From Girardinichthys multiradiatus (lineage: Eukaryota > Chordata > Actinopteri > Cyprinodontiformes > Goodeidae), in assembly GCF_021462225.1 (NCBI RefSeq), contig NC_061800.1, positions 620,001 to 684,000 of the forward strand: DNA of 64,000 nucleotides, in the 5' to 3' direction. This document shows positions 36,101 through 47,911 of the stretch, piece after piece. The number at the start of each line of letters is the position of its first letter. The first letter of the stretch is position 1. Below the pieces are notes generated by a model that was given only the letters and a program-made list of their open reading frames with translations, did not search any database and was not told where the DNA came from. The position numbers and the translations under genes were made by a program.

Positions 36101-37706
36101 CAGGTCCTTCTCAAAATATTAGCATATTGTGATAAAGTTCATTATTTTCCATAATGTAATGATGAAAATTTAACATTCATATATTTTAGATTCATTGCAC
36201 ACTAACTGAAATATTTCAGGTCTTTTATTGTCTTAATACGGATGATTTTGGCATACAGCTCATGAAAACCCAAAATTCCTATCTCACAAAATTAGCATAT
36301 CATTAATAGGGTCTCTAAACGAGCTATGAACCTAATCATCTGAATCAATGAGTTAACTCTAAACACCTGCAAAAGATTCCTGAGGCCTTTAAAACTCCCA
36401 GCCTGGTTCATCACTCAAAACCCCAATCATGGGTAAGACTGCCGACCTGACTGCTGTCCAGAAGGCCACTATTGACACCCTCAAGCAAGAGGGTAAGACA
36501 CAGAAATACATTTCTGAACGAATAGGCTGTTCCCAGAGTGCTGTATCAAGGCACCTCAGTGGGAAGTCTGTGGGAAGGAAAAAGTGTGGCAGAAAACGCT
36601 GCACAACGAGAAGAGGTGACCGGACCCTGAGGAAGATGGTGGAGAAGGGCCGATTCCAGACCTTAGGGGACCTGCGGAAGCAGTGGACTGAGTCTGGAGT
36701 AGAAACATCCAGAGCCACCGTGCACAGGCATGTGCAGGAAATGGGCTACAGGTGCCGCATTCCCCAGGTCAAGCCACTTTTGAACCAGAAACAGCAGCAG
36801 AAGCGCCTGACCAGGGCTACAGAGAAGCAGCACTGGACTGTTGCTCAGTGGTCCAAAGTACTTTTTTTGGATGAAAGCAAATTCTGCATGTCATTCGGAA
36901 ATCAAGGTGCCAGAGTCTGGAGGAAGACTGGGGAGAAGGAAATGCCAAAATGCCAGAAGTCCAGTGTCAAGTACCCACAGTCAGTGATGGTCTGGGGTGC
37001 TGTGTCAGCTGCTGGTGTTGGTCCACTGTGTTTTATCAAGGGCAGGATCAATGCAGCTAGCTATCAGGAGATTTTGGAGCACTTCATGCTTCCATCTGCT
37101 GAAAAGCTTTATGGAGATGAAGATTTCATTTTTCAGCATGACCTGGCACCTGCTCACAGTGCCAAAACCACTGGTAAATGGTTTACTGACCATGGTATCA
37201 CTGTGCTCAATTGGCCTGCCAACTCTCCTGACCTGAACCCCATAGAGAATCTGTGGCATATTGTGAAGAGAACGTTGAGAGACTCAAGACCCAACACTCT
37301 GGAGGAGCTAAAGGCCGCTATTGAAGCATCCTGGGCCTCCATAAGACCTCAGCAGTGCCACAGGCTGATTGCCTCCATGCCACGCCGCATTGAAGCAGTC
37401 ATTTCTGCCAAAGGATTCCCGACCAAGTATTGAGTGCATAACTGTACATGATTATTTGAAGGTTGACGTTTTTTGTATTAAAATCACTTTTCTTATTTCG
37501 GATGAAATATGCTAATTCTGTGAGATAGAAATTTTGGGTTTTCATGAGCTGTATGCCAAAATCATCCATATTAAGACAATAAAAGACCTGAAATATTTCA
37601 GTTAGTGTGCAATGAATCTACAATATATGAATGTTAAATTTTCATCATGACATTATGGAAAATAATGAACTTTATCACAATATGCTAATATTTTGAGAAG
37701 GACCTG
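36101..37706 (+). mobile_element. Tc1/mariner transposon, copy 2 (full length, intact transposase frame)
   Basis: TA duplications stand at 36099-36100 and 37707-37708. Inverted repeats of about 200 bases start CAGGTCCTTCTCAAAATATT and end with the complement at 37687-37706. Both include the subterminal block ATTTTGGCATACAGCTCATG. Length is 1606 bases. It is nearly identical to copy 1 at 11647-13251. The element carries one gene, 36429-37433, still open from start to stop. With complete ends and an open transposase it is a candidate for an autonomous, recently active transposon. It sits inside gypsy gag. Confidence 0.98.
36429..37433 (+). CDS. Tc1 DD34E transposase, intact 334-residue frame
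   Basis: Catalyses excision and reinsertion of the element at TA sites. Residues 1 to about 110 form the bipartite paired-like DNA-binding region: a first helix-turn-helix with CSQSAVSRHLSGKSVG (34-49), a basic GRKKCGRKR stretch (49-57) that is probably part of the nuclear localisation signal, and a second helix-turn-helix with ETSRATVHRHVQEMGY. The catalytic triad is visible as D148 (FLDESKF), D238 (FQHDLAPAHS) and E273 (LNPIENLW). Exactly 34 residues separate D238 and E273. Length matches the usual 330-345 residues. The ATG lies in ACCCCAATCATGGG, shared with copy 1. Single differences from copy 1, e.g. Tyr27 for Asn and Leu147 for Ser, might matter; Leu before the first Asp is unusual, as most relatives have Ser or Thr. 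Activity is not shown. Confidence 0.95.
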   Translation: MGKTADLTAVQKATIDTLKQEGKTQKYISERIGCSQSAVSRHLSGKSVGRKKCGRKRCTTRRGDRTLRKMVEKGRFQTLGDLRKQWTESGVETSRATVHRHVQEMGYRCRIPQVKPLLNQKQQQKRLTRATEKQHWTVAQWSKVLFLDESKFCMSFGNQGARVWRKTGEKEMPKCQKSSVKYPQSVMVWGAVSAAGVGPLCFIKGRINAASYQEILEHFMLPSAEKLYGDEDFIFQHDLAPAHSAKTTGKWFTDHGITVLNWPANSPDLNPIENLWHIVKRTLRDSRPNTLEELKAAIEASWASIRPQQCHRLIASMPRRIEAVISAKGFPTKY

Positions 37707-37708
37707 TA

Positions 37709-38214
37709 TATGAGTTCGATTGCCCTTTTGAAGAGTTTGTGCAAGAATTTAGGCAAACATTTTCTTGTGAAGCAGATAAGACGAGTACGGCTCACCGTTT
37801 ATGGTCCTTAAGGCAAAGATACAGACCTGTCTCTGAGTTTTTCCGCACTTTAGCGGCTGCCACTGGTTGGGACAATTGTGATCTCAAAACAGCCTTTCTC
37901 CAGTCTTTGGATGAGACTTTAAAGGACAAACTAGCACTTTTAGATGAACCTAAGACTCTCAATGAACAGATCGCCATAGCCACAGGGGTTGATAACAGAA
38001 TGAGAGAGAGAAGAAAGTCCTGAATAGAGCATTCAGCTGTGAGACCCCAATTTCCCGTTAATGTTTCTCAAACCATTAGACCTCTACCACAGACACCCAG
38101 TTCCGACCCGGAACCCATGCAGGTGGGGCGCACTCGCCTTTCCCCTGAAGAAAGACAGATGCAGGCAGGCTAATCAGTGTTTATACTGTGGCTCCTCAGA
38201 TCATTTCTGCTGAT
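37709..38214 (+). pseudogene. Gypsy gag, C-terminal part and truncated zinc knuckle
   Basis: Resumes after the Tc1 with EFDCPFEEFVQEFRQTFSCE. It continues LWSLRQRYRPVSEFFRTLAA and NEQIAIATGVDNRMRERR, a typical retrotransposon gag C-terminal capsid region, to a stop at 38021. Beyond the stop, PEPMQVGRTRLSPEERQ and then CLYCGSSDHF are readable: the start of a CCHC zinc knuckle (CxxCxxxxH). The last cysteine side is missing, and the sequence goes straight into pre-integrase text. An extra TA after the Tc1 target duplication throws the frame off relative to the 36042-36100 piece. Confidence 0.82.
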
Positions 38215-39440
38215 CATCTTCTGATCACTAAGCCTGACGCCCTGTCCCGACAGTTCTCTGCAGATGACTTGGAGAAGGAACCTGCACCTATTCTGCCCCC
38301 CAAATGGACTATTGGTTCACTCACATAGGAGATTGGAACTGGACCACCCAATCGAACCCATGTGCCTTCGTCTGTCCGCCCTCGACCCATTCACTGGTTC
38401 CACACTACAAAATTTTCAGCCCATCCTGGAGCCAGCAGGACCACCGCATTGATCTCGAGCAGATTTTGGTGGCCATCATTACACAAAGATGTCAAGGAAT
38501 ATGTTCATGCCTATACTATCTGTGCCTGAAATAAATCTAATAATCAACCGCCTTTTGTCTTCTCCAGCCCCTTAGCATTCCTAGACGGCCCTGGTCCCAC
38601 ATCGCCCTTGACTTTGTGACCGGCCTCCGTACCTCGCAAGATATGACCACCATCTTAACCATTATTGACCGTTTCTGTCAAGCCTGCCATCTTATTCCTC
38701 TAAGGAAGCTTCCATCCGCCCTCCAGACAGCTAAGCTACTCACCAAGCATGTCTTCTGCCTGCATGCCATCCCCCAGGTCATACTTTCAGATTGAGGACC
38801 CCAGTTCATCTCACAGGTATGGAAACAGTTTTGCTTAGTTCTTGGAGCTAAAGTGTAATTAACGTCTGGCTACAATCCACAATCAAACGAACAGGCCGAG
38901 AGAATGAACCAGCAGCTGGGGTCTACTCTCAGATGCCTCACATCCACCAACCCAACAGACTGGGGCTCATTTATCCCTTGGATAGAATATGCCCATAATT
39001 TGCACAAATCCTCTGCCACCGGCTTCTCACCCTTCAAGGTTTCCATCAGCTATCAACCACCCCTTTTTCCTGCATATGAGGAAGAAATTGCAGTCACCTC
39101 AGTCCTTCACCACATCTGCTGCTGTAAGAACATCTGGGAATCGACCATTCAAGCTCTTCACTGCACTGCAGAACAGACCAAGAAATTCATTGATAAGAGG
39201 CGCAGGCCCGCTCCTGAATATCACCCCGGTCAAAAGGTCTGGTTGTCGTCTCAAGACAGTCCCCTCAAGTCCATGTCCAGAAAGCTTTCTCCCTGTTTCA
39301 CCTGGCCTCATAAAATAGAGACCGTGGTCAGTCCCACTGCTGTCCGTCTGCATCTGCCTTCAAGTCTTCGTATCCATCCCACATTTTATGTCTCCCAGAT
39401 CAAGCCCATCATGACCAGCTCTTCTGGACCAGCATTCTGC
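38215..39440 (+). pseudogene. Gypsy integrase region
   Basis: Begins with LITKPDALSRQFS, the spacer between RNase H and integrase. A zinc-binding remnant follows (HKDVKEYVHA and then YTIC, where a CxxC pair is expected, so one cysteine is lost). The DDE core has [14 protein letters not shown] (first Asp), ILSD followed by a TGA and GPQF (second Asp), and NEQAERMNQQL (Glu). Two stops, TGA at 38794-38796 and TAA near 38857, look like simple point decay. The C-terminal part from 38904 is open for 195 codons, with DWGSFIPWIEYAHNLHKSSA, PGQKVWLSSQD and HPTFYVSQIKP. No chromodomain is visible before the end. Confidence 0.88.
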
Positions 39441-39483
39441 TTCTGCTGCAGATTGTTTAGCAGTTATGCAGACTTAATAAAGA

Positions 39484-40731
39484 TGGTTTAGTTTCTACTG
39501 GCTTCAGCAATTGGAAAAGGGGTCTAGATTCCTATAGAGACCATGAAAAGGCCTTTTTACACAAGGTCTCTGTGACAGCATGGATGAGCATCAAAGTCAG
39601 CATGATTCATGGTGATATAGTTGTTCCGCTTCAAACTGCATGTGTAAATGAAATTAGTGAGAGAAGAGAATCTCTGCTGCATTGTTTCAGTTATCACCTT
39701 TTTATCAAAACGGGGCATTCCTCTCTGTGGTCACAGTGAGGTAGAAGGTAGTTCCAATCAAGGAAATTTTCTAGAGACTACAAAACTGTTGCAAATGTTT
39801 GATCCCTTCTTACAGAGATATAAGACTCCTGATAACACCACATACCTTTCACCCTCCTCTCAAAATGAGCTTATTACTTGTTGCTCCACAGAAGTCACCA
39901 ACCAAATAATTCAGGAGGTTAAAGAATCAAAGATGTATGCTGCAATGGTGGCTGAATTCATGGATGGGCGCACAGATCAGCTTGCTGTATGTATTCTTTA
40001 TGTTCAGCAGGACGGTAAAATAAAATAAAGATTCTTGGGCCTGAAGAAACTGGAAGGCTACTTGTCTGCATTTCAAAACAGCTGTTCATGACACACTGAT
40101 AAGCCAGCGAACATCGCATGTGGCTGAAGAAATCAATTTCATGGCAAAAACTGTATGCAAAGAAAACAACATCCAGGAGCCTTGCTTGGGTTCAAAAAGG
40201 AAACAGAAAAAGGTGGAAGGCTTTGTTGTGGAGGGGTATAGTGGATCCAGCTCTGACCAGCTGAATGATTCAGAGCCACTCATGCAGAAACCTTTCTATC
40301 CCTGTACTGATTCAATGATAACTGCGCTGGACAATCGTTTTCCCAGCCTTTCCAAAGACATCATGATTGGGATCCAAGCATGTAACCCAACAGCAGAATC
40401 ATTCCTTTGTGTGCTCTTCCTTCAGAAATTAGCTTCACATTACAACATCCAGCTTGCTCAAGAAGAGGTCTTAGTTGCTAAAAACATTTTAAGCAGAAAG
40501 GATCCAGAAAGTATTCCAGACATTGAGAGTGTGTTCAGACTCCCTGATCCCATGATGTTTCCATCACACAGGGCACTTTTACAAATAGCTCTGACCATCC
40601 CAGTGAGTAGCTGCAGTTGTGAGAGGTCATTTAGCGCTCTCCGACTACTCAAACGCACCATGGACCAGGAGAGACTTAATGATTTGGCAGTGTTGTCAGT
40701 TGAAAGAGAGTTGGTTGAGGAATTAAATTAA
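39484..40731 (+). pseudogene. hAT-type transposase (ZMYM1/DUF4371-like), decayed
   Basis: Starts in mid-protein with VSTGFSNWKRGLDSYRDHEK, a TTF-type zinc-finger-like region. It continues AWMSIKVSMIHGDIVV, then after frameshifts QNELITCCSTEVTNQIIQEV and SKMYAAMVAEFMDGRTDQLA (39648-40028), the DUF4371/RNase H-like part. 40120-40731 gives 203 open codons with TALDNRFPSLSKDI and the C-terminal dimerisation motif SSCSCERSFSALRLLKRTMD, a hallmark of hAT transposases. Segments between are missing compared with the roughly 600-800 residues usual for this family. It abuts the gypsy integrase remnant with no recognisable terminal repeat or target duplication. Confidence 0.82.
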
Positions 40732-42429
40732 AAAAAGTGATTGATAGATTTGCCAAACTAAAACCAAGAAGAAATTAAATGTTCTTGCATATTCTGAGAG
40801 CCAGCAATATTGCACAACCTCAGTAGATTACACTGTAAAATATGTGTATTTGTTTTGTCAATTGTCTTGGCATCTTGCTTGTTAATAGTAGAGAAGAAAT
40901 GGAGTGTTTGTCAGTTGTTGTTTTTTTATTATGTGATGAAATCATATGCAATTCTACATTTTGGTAAAAAAAACATGTATTGATTAAATCTAATCAGTGA
41001 ATTCATCTAATTGTGTACTAATTTTTAAAAATGTATTTAAAGTATATTCCTATTTAAAGCTGTTATGAAAAATGTAGGAGAATGGCAGACAGCAGACAAA
41101 CCAGATGAGTACAGCAGTGAGTCATACAAACACCTGAAGTGAAAAACAGGTGAGAAACATTGAAAGAAAACTGGTAAATTAAATTGTACATCTGCAGGAT
41201 AGTATCAGCCAACAGGTGGCAAAATCTGTACCAACCAGTTTATTGGATGTGATGCTTGCCCTGTGTGCCACTGTAGAGATGCCAGTTCAAGAGTACAGCT
41301 GGTCATTTGTTTATTTGGAGAAGCTTCTTGAGCCAGTGTTCAGTATTTATTGTAAATGCACTAAAATTTACACAGTGATTTTAAATATTGCGTTCAGATT
41401 TTTTTGCGCTTTGCACTGTAACTTACAATGCTTTGGTATAGTAGGTATTTTATTTTAAAGTAGAACTTGTAATAAATTATCACTATTTTGTGACCTTCCA
41501 ACTAGAGTTGAATGGTTACTAGGGAGCGCTTGGCAGAAATTAAGTTGTTCTTGTTTATGTATTATATCAACATTATTATTTGCAGTTATTACTATTTCTA
41601 TATTCTTATTTGCAAGTTATTTTACTTTGTTACCATAAACGATCTGATATTTGTTTGAGTTTATGTTTTCACCACAAAGATGTTTGAGCTACTGAGAAGG
41701 CAAAGAACTCAATCAAGCTCAAATGGTGGTCTGGCTGCAATCACCCTCCTATTTGGTGGCTTTACTTCCCTCTGCAGAACTATCTCTATATATCAGAACA
41801 CAACAGATCCAATAGTGTAGTTCAGAGTTCTCCATTGGTAGCAAATGAGCCTGGGTTACATCTTTAAGTCTATTGTTACATAAAAGAAGCAAATACTCTG
41901 AGAATATGTTTATTTGACTTAAAAAGTACATATAATAACAGCTGGTGATGGTTTTCATAAATGTTCTTTTCAACCGCTGGCAAAAATGTGTTGACTGCGC
42001 ACAGTGTAATATCTTACATATTTGATATGTAATTACATTTTATCCAGTATTACTAATAAAATTACCAGACTAACAAAATAGAATAATAGTTTGAAAAATG
42101 GATAAATACAGAGTTGAAAGGGCACTTTTTAAAGAGGGAGGGCAAGGAAAAATTGGTCTGGGCTAAAGCCCCCAGTCTTTGAACACCTGAAAAATGCCCC
42201 TGGTTTCAGCTAAGATGTATTCAAATATCTCAGAAGAAGGTAAAAAGATCTTTTGAAAAAATAGGATCCGTGTTGTCTGATATTTATTTTCAAAGAATAA
42301 AAAAATAATAAAATCTGCTCAAATCAGAGATTTATCATCCAACCAGAAAAGCTGTTCATAACTAACGATCATTTGCAAGTTACTTTTTGTTAATTAAAAC
42401 TTTAAAAAAAAATTAGTTAAGCACACCTA
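40732..42429. other. Intronic stretch without a recognised gene
   Basis: Very AT-rich. The left part may contain the 3' end of the hAT element, but I could not find its inverted repeat. No coding similarity. Confidence 0.45.
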
Positions 42430-43690
42430 ATTTGCCAGTTTGACTTAATATTTTATTCAAAATGTTTTCAAAAATTTCCTCTTGGTAAGCTTCAGGATGC
42501 ACAGCCAGTTTTTAAATTCCTTTTTGTTAAAATCCTGTTGGCAAAAAAGTTCAAGCTATCTCCATTGATTTAGGTCTGCACTTTGACTAGGTCATTTTAA
42601 CACATGAATAGGCTTTAATCTACACTTTAAACTCCTAGATCTAAACATTGTGACTCTGGCTGTGTGTTTAATTCAATTGAGTTCAATTCAAAAATACTTT
42701 ATTATCCCAACGGGAAAATAAACGTAGCTCATAGGTGACAGAGTTACTCCAACCTGCTGCCACGTTGAGCAGTGCAATTGTTTATGGTTGTGGTCCTGAT
42801 GATAGGTGAACCCAGAGTTCTTGCCAGTCATTTCAGTGTAGCGGGCCGATACTGCCGACACGCTCATTTTTTATGAGCATATCGGCCCTTTGACTGACAT
42901 CTCGGCTCCCTCCGTGTGGTTTTTATGTCGGCTATAGCGCATGCGCTGAGTCTGATCCTGATTTCTTTCACCATATGACCGCTAAAAGTAAAGCTTTCTA
43001 AAATCATGTTAGCTTTGAAAGGTGGGTATAAACGGCATCATATCATGACAGGCCTACAGAAGTTAGACAAAATCCCCGTTTTCTGCTACATATAGCACTT
43101 TAAATGTAGACCAAAGATTCAGTTTGAGTCTTATCTTACCAGAGCACCTGCTGGTGGCTTATAGCAAACTCAAGCTCAGTCAGATTGGATAGAGAAGGTT
43201 TTTGAGATGAATTCTTGTCACTTTCTTCTTGTCAATCTTCCATAAAGGGATTTGGGGAGTGGATGACTTATGGATGTCAACAGGTGTTTTTCACCTGAGT
43301 TATGGATTTCTACAGCTCCTCTAGTGTTAAGGCCAATACAACCTCCGCAAGAACAGAGAAATTTGTTATTTTTCCGGGGTCCAAAAGGACAAAATGATAT
43401 TGTTCTGTCCTTGCAGCCCTGGTGTAGGAGCTCTGTTTACAATGGCAATTCTGAAGGCAGTTGGTTGAACTGGGTTTTCTTCAGGGGTTTCACAGTAAAG
43501 GGTATGAATACAAATCCACAACCTACTTTTAATGTTTAATTTACAAAAAATTTTGAAAAACAACAATGCATTTCTTAACCACATGTAAAAATCCCAATAA
43601 AATATACAGATGTTTGTGGTTGTTGTCTGACATGGGGAAGTCTGAGTGGTATGAATATTTTTGCAAAGCACGGTATCAGACCTCCACTGT
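42430..43690. repeat. Patchwork of decayed DNA-transposon-like repeat
   Basis: The left part holds TTGACTAGGTCATTTTAACA and TAAACTCCTAGATCTAAAC. The middle holds AAGCTCAGTCAGATTGGATA (43171-43190), shared with 15892-15911. The right end holds GGTATGAATATTTTTGCAAA (43648-43667). I recall this order from a common teleost DNA-type repeat, here interrupted by unrelated text at 42670-43130. One inserted piece, TTCAATTCAAAAATACTTTA at 42683-42702, looks like another short repeat. There is no gene. Confidence 0.45.
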
Positions 43691-44155
43691 TGAATATTAG
43701 TATTATTTTTATACATTTCTGCAATAATTATCTGGTGCTCTTGAAATATGTTATTTACTTTCTCAAAGGAATTAGACCTGTGTGCTGAGATTATCAAGGT
43801 GGAAGCATTGAAGTCAGCCATAGCTTGAGCACCAGCTCCCTGCGAAACCACAGCTTGACATTTGCTCATTTCTATTCCTCTATAGATTATACAAACAGTT
43901 AGTGACCTTTTGAGCCCAGCTCCCTTCCCTGCTACCAGACTTTATGCTAATTTATTCTAATGAACTCTGCAGCTCCACACGTACTGAACACACGCACAAG
44001 TGTTACTGACCTTTTTTACCAACACTCAACAAAGAAGCAGAGGCATTTTATCCAAAACATTAACCTCGTCCATCAACAACAAAGAACCCACAATCCACCA
44101 CAAACTGTTGAACCATTCCCAACAAACAAAACAACATTCATTTTAGGCAGATTCA

Positions 44156-44446
<291 letters not shown>

Positions 44447-46429
44447 TTAAAGAGAAAGTGGGAAAAATGTTGCTGGAACAATTTGAAAATTCCATTCCTG
44501 TAAAGTATCTTGTCTTTTTACATTAAATTAAAAGAGGGGAGGGTATACGGTTGAGAACAGACATGATGATTTGAAGCCAGGTATTAACATACAGTGACAT
44601 AAAACCACAGATCAGCTTTAGATTTGCTCTGTTAGGATTACCAGAAATATTTATGTTTGCTAAATGCCAGAATAATCAGGAAGATGTATGACGCAGAGAA
44701 TCTGACATTCCTTTTGATAACTAGAGGAAGAAAGAGTTTAAACATCCTCCTTCTTCTGCACTCTTCCCTACAAGTGTGCAACATCTCCTTTCCAAATCAT
44801 CATAGATTTGAGGTCCATATTCTAGGCATTAGTTTGGCATTACAAAGCTTTTTTCAGCTGCTCTTGCTTTTATCTGAACTCTACAGTTGACATGGTTACT
44901 TGTCAAAAAGATGCAGGACTGAGAATAACTAAGGCTGAACATCCGAACAATCCAGAAAACAGCTTTAGTTGGATAAATTTTGGTTAAAAGCCCCAAGAAA
45001 ACAAAACGAAGATCATAATATAAAGCAAATGCAACAGCCTGCCAATACAGCAGCACTATCTTAGTGTTGTTGTAACATCATACTCAGAATCTGAATTTAA
45101 AAATTTATAAATAAAAAACAGGCTTCTCAAATTGTAAAAACCAACAGGATTGGAGATGGAGGAAATAGAGGAAGGGTCTAGAACACTCTGGTTTTCTAGA
45201 TAGTTAGGCCATTAGTCATTTCATATAAAAAATATATTTTAGAATATATGCTATGGAATAGATTTCCCTCTTATAAAGGGCTGGGCTGCCCTTTATAAGA
45301 GTGTTTTAGGGAATTCCATGAGATCTTATTATAGCCGTCAATGAGACACCTTTCAGCCATTTCACTCAGTCAATGAAAAAACTGTTTGACTGCACCCCAC
45401 GGGATGCTAGATAAAGACAAGAGTTCCCTGAATCACTGAACATTTCTCTGTTATAGAACAATATTTAACAGAGAGTTTGTCACTTTTGACAACTTGACTG
45501 AAATAATGCGATGGTCACGATCACTGAGGCCCCTCAACAAAATCTCTTCTAATTATTTTCTACCTGAAGTCCCAATGTAAGGAAAACAAAGTAGAAGTTT
45601 CACTTTGATGGAGCAGTGTGTAGGATTGCATTTGGTACACTGAATGATTAATAAAGGACAATACTGTTATGAAAATCTCATATCTTCCTTACATGAATTG
45701 TGTGTTCTCTTGTTTTCCAATGTTGAAAGGTGACTAAGAGAAATGGAGCATGGTGTCACATCTTATTTATTCACAAAAAAAAACAAAGTCATGAATCTAA
45801 TTCTAACTCTCCAGACACTGATGAACCCAAAAAAGTAAAGCATATATTTAAAAAAAGCTAGTTATTTTTATTTTTACAATTGACCTGCTGGATAGACTTT
45901 TTCAATTAGGGATGGCCCTGGTTTTGTAAAAAAAAAACAGCTATTTACAGGATTGTGCTACTATAAATAAAGATTTATTTGTATTATGGCTTTTTCTCAA
46001 TTTTTACTTGGAGTGTCAGTCAGCGTGTACAATACTGTATATGTGGCGGCCAGTCATTAAGAGAAAGAAAAAGAGCAAAATTCCAAAGATAATGCTTGAA
46101 TGACCCGTAGAATGCTTTGAACTCTTGATCAAAACTTGTGTTTTTTTGCTTATAATGACTAAAGTTTCACTTTCATTGACATACAATTTTAAGAACTTCA
46201 GATATGTTAATTTGTTATGAACACTTCCTTTTTATTTTAACAGGATGTAATGTGTTGCTGCTGCCACTGGATGATGATCACTGGCCTTTAGTATTTCTGT
46301 TTGTCAAACACAAAGACCAACATCCTTCTACCTTACATGAATGCCATGGTCTTTTGTCTTTCCAATTTTGAAGAGAAATCAACCTCTTAGTCATGTCATA
46401 TCTAATATTAGCTTCATATTAAAACATTA

Positions 46430-47303
46430 GGTTCATACCACTTTCACTCTCTTCGCTACATTATCACACTACTCTCCAATTTTGCATTATTTGCTGTTAT
46501 TTCAGCTTTTAACTTTGTTCTCCCTCTTTTCTCTTCCTTGAAGCTACACCTGGACTGACTCTGTGTCTACCTGTGACACCTTTCTGGAGAGGGGAATCGT
46601 CCGAGCTTCTGCTGGCAACAACTTAATGCTCACCCTCTACAGATGATCCACATGGCCCTGTCTATTAGTGTTTAACCCTTTCTCTCTCCTAGACATGGCT
46701 ACTGACTGAGCTTCTACTGTGACTACCTCTATGTGCTCTCTTTCAGACTCTAACCTTGAAAACTGGCTCAGAGTTTATCTGTTCTTTCTTTCTAGATGAA
46801 ACGACTAAAGGAGCTACATCCATTAACATTTACTTTTCCTTCCCATAGAAAGTACTCCTGGATCAGTGCTTCTTTGTTCTCTTTGTGTCTCTGCTCTGTT
46901 CTCTCAAACCTCCAGTCGGTCGTGGCAGATGGCCGCTCACCCTGAGCCTGGTTCTGGTTCTGTTGGAGGTTTCTTCCTGTTAAAAGGGAGTTTTTCCTCT
47001 CCACTGTCGCTACATGCATGCTCAGTATGAGGGATTGCTGCAAAGTCAACGCCAGTGACTGTCCACTGTCTCTACATTCTCATCCAGGAGGAGTGAATGC
47101 TGCAAGTCACTGACTGGATGTAATCTGCTGGGTTTCCTTAGATAGAAAAACTTTTTATCCAATTTGAATAAATAACTGAATCTGACTGAACTGTTCAATG
47201 GTTAGGATTAATTGGAATGTATGAACCTGACTTGAAATCTTTATGGTTCGATGTGAATTGGCACTATATAAATACAACTGAATTGAATTGAACTGAATTG
47301 AAT
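46430..47303 (+). mobile_element. L2-type LINE, 3' UTR only
   Basis: Matches 35480-36041 and 13985-14560. It begins CACTTTCACTCTCTTCGCTA and ends TGAATTGAATTGAACTGAATTG. It retains a block at about 46795-47082 that the nested L2 at 29366-36041 lacks. Coding region absent. It sits in the small CNTNAP intron, antisense to the gene. Confidence 0.88.
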
Positions 47304-47488
47304 TGCTGGTTGTCCTCCCTGTAGAACCAAGCCTGGCTGCAGCCCACATCATGAGTTCAAGGCTTGTCAGCCCAATATTTTGTGTAGTTTTTATTTTTCG
47401 ACATGGGTGGCATGGTGGTTTGATGGTTAGCACCAATGCCTTAATCTAAATACTAAACTGAGCTGAGCTGTGTTAGTGTCTATGTCTC

Positions 47489-47531
47489 TGTGTATGTGTG
47501 TTTAAGTGTGTGTGTGTGTGGGTGTGTGTGT
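47489..47531. repeat. TG dinucleotide microsatellite
   Basis: Imperfect TG run interrupted by TTTAAG and GG. Confidence 0.9.
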
Positions 47532-47911
47532 TCAAGATTGAACATGTGTGGACTATGAATAAATATACTTTTATGCATGTTTTCTGATGACTGTGAAGGA
47601 TAAAAACAAGCATAACTGTGAAGTGAAAATGACTGAGAAAACAGTTGTTAAACAGTTTAATTGTAAATAACACATAGTTGAAGTGTTACATGTAAAGATT
47701 ATTTACCTGCAAACAAATTGTTCTCTAGAACCCATTTAGAACAAACAAAAACGGTGGAATGAACTGAAATCTCATAGGGCACAGAAGGTGTTCTCCAAAG
47801 TTCTGAAACACAGTGTCGCTAAAAGAAGAGATGATGCCAGAATAAATTTAGAATGAGTAGATATTTCTCGAAGGACTTTTTTTTTTCCGAAATAAAGCCA
47901 TATACACCCAC

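Larger units (their letters stand above)
28370..39440 (+). mobile_element. Ty3/gypsy LTR retrotransposon, interrupted by L2 and Tc1 insertions
   Basis: An old element whose own parts are scattered: a 5' LTR-like sequence (28370-28980), gag start (28982-29365), gag middle (36042-36100), gag end and zinc knuckle (37709-38214), and integrase (38215-39440). Protease, reverse transcriptase and RNase H are gone, and no 3' LTR is seen before the hAT gene at 39484. The intervening DNA is an L2 LINE (29366-36041, itself holding an RTE) and a Tc1 (36101-37706). The reading order of the gag pieces shows they were once contiguous. The element is inert. Confidence 0.85.

Noticed and set aside
42683..42730. 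L2 tail on the minus strand
   Set aside because: The TTCAATTCAAAAATACTTTA text resembles the L2 tail only in its first bases; more likely another short repeat.
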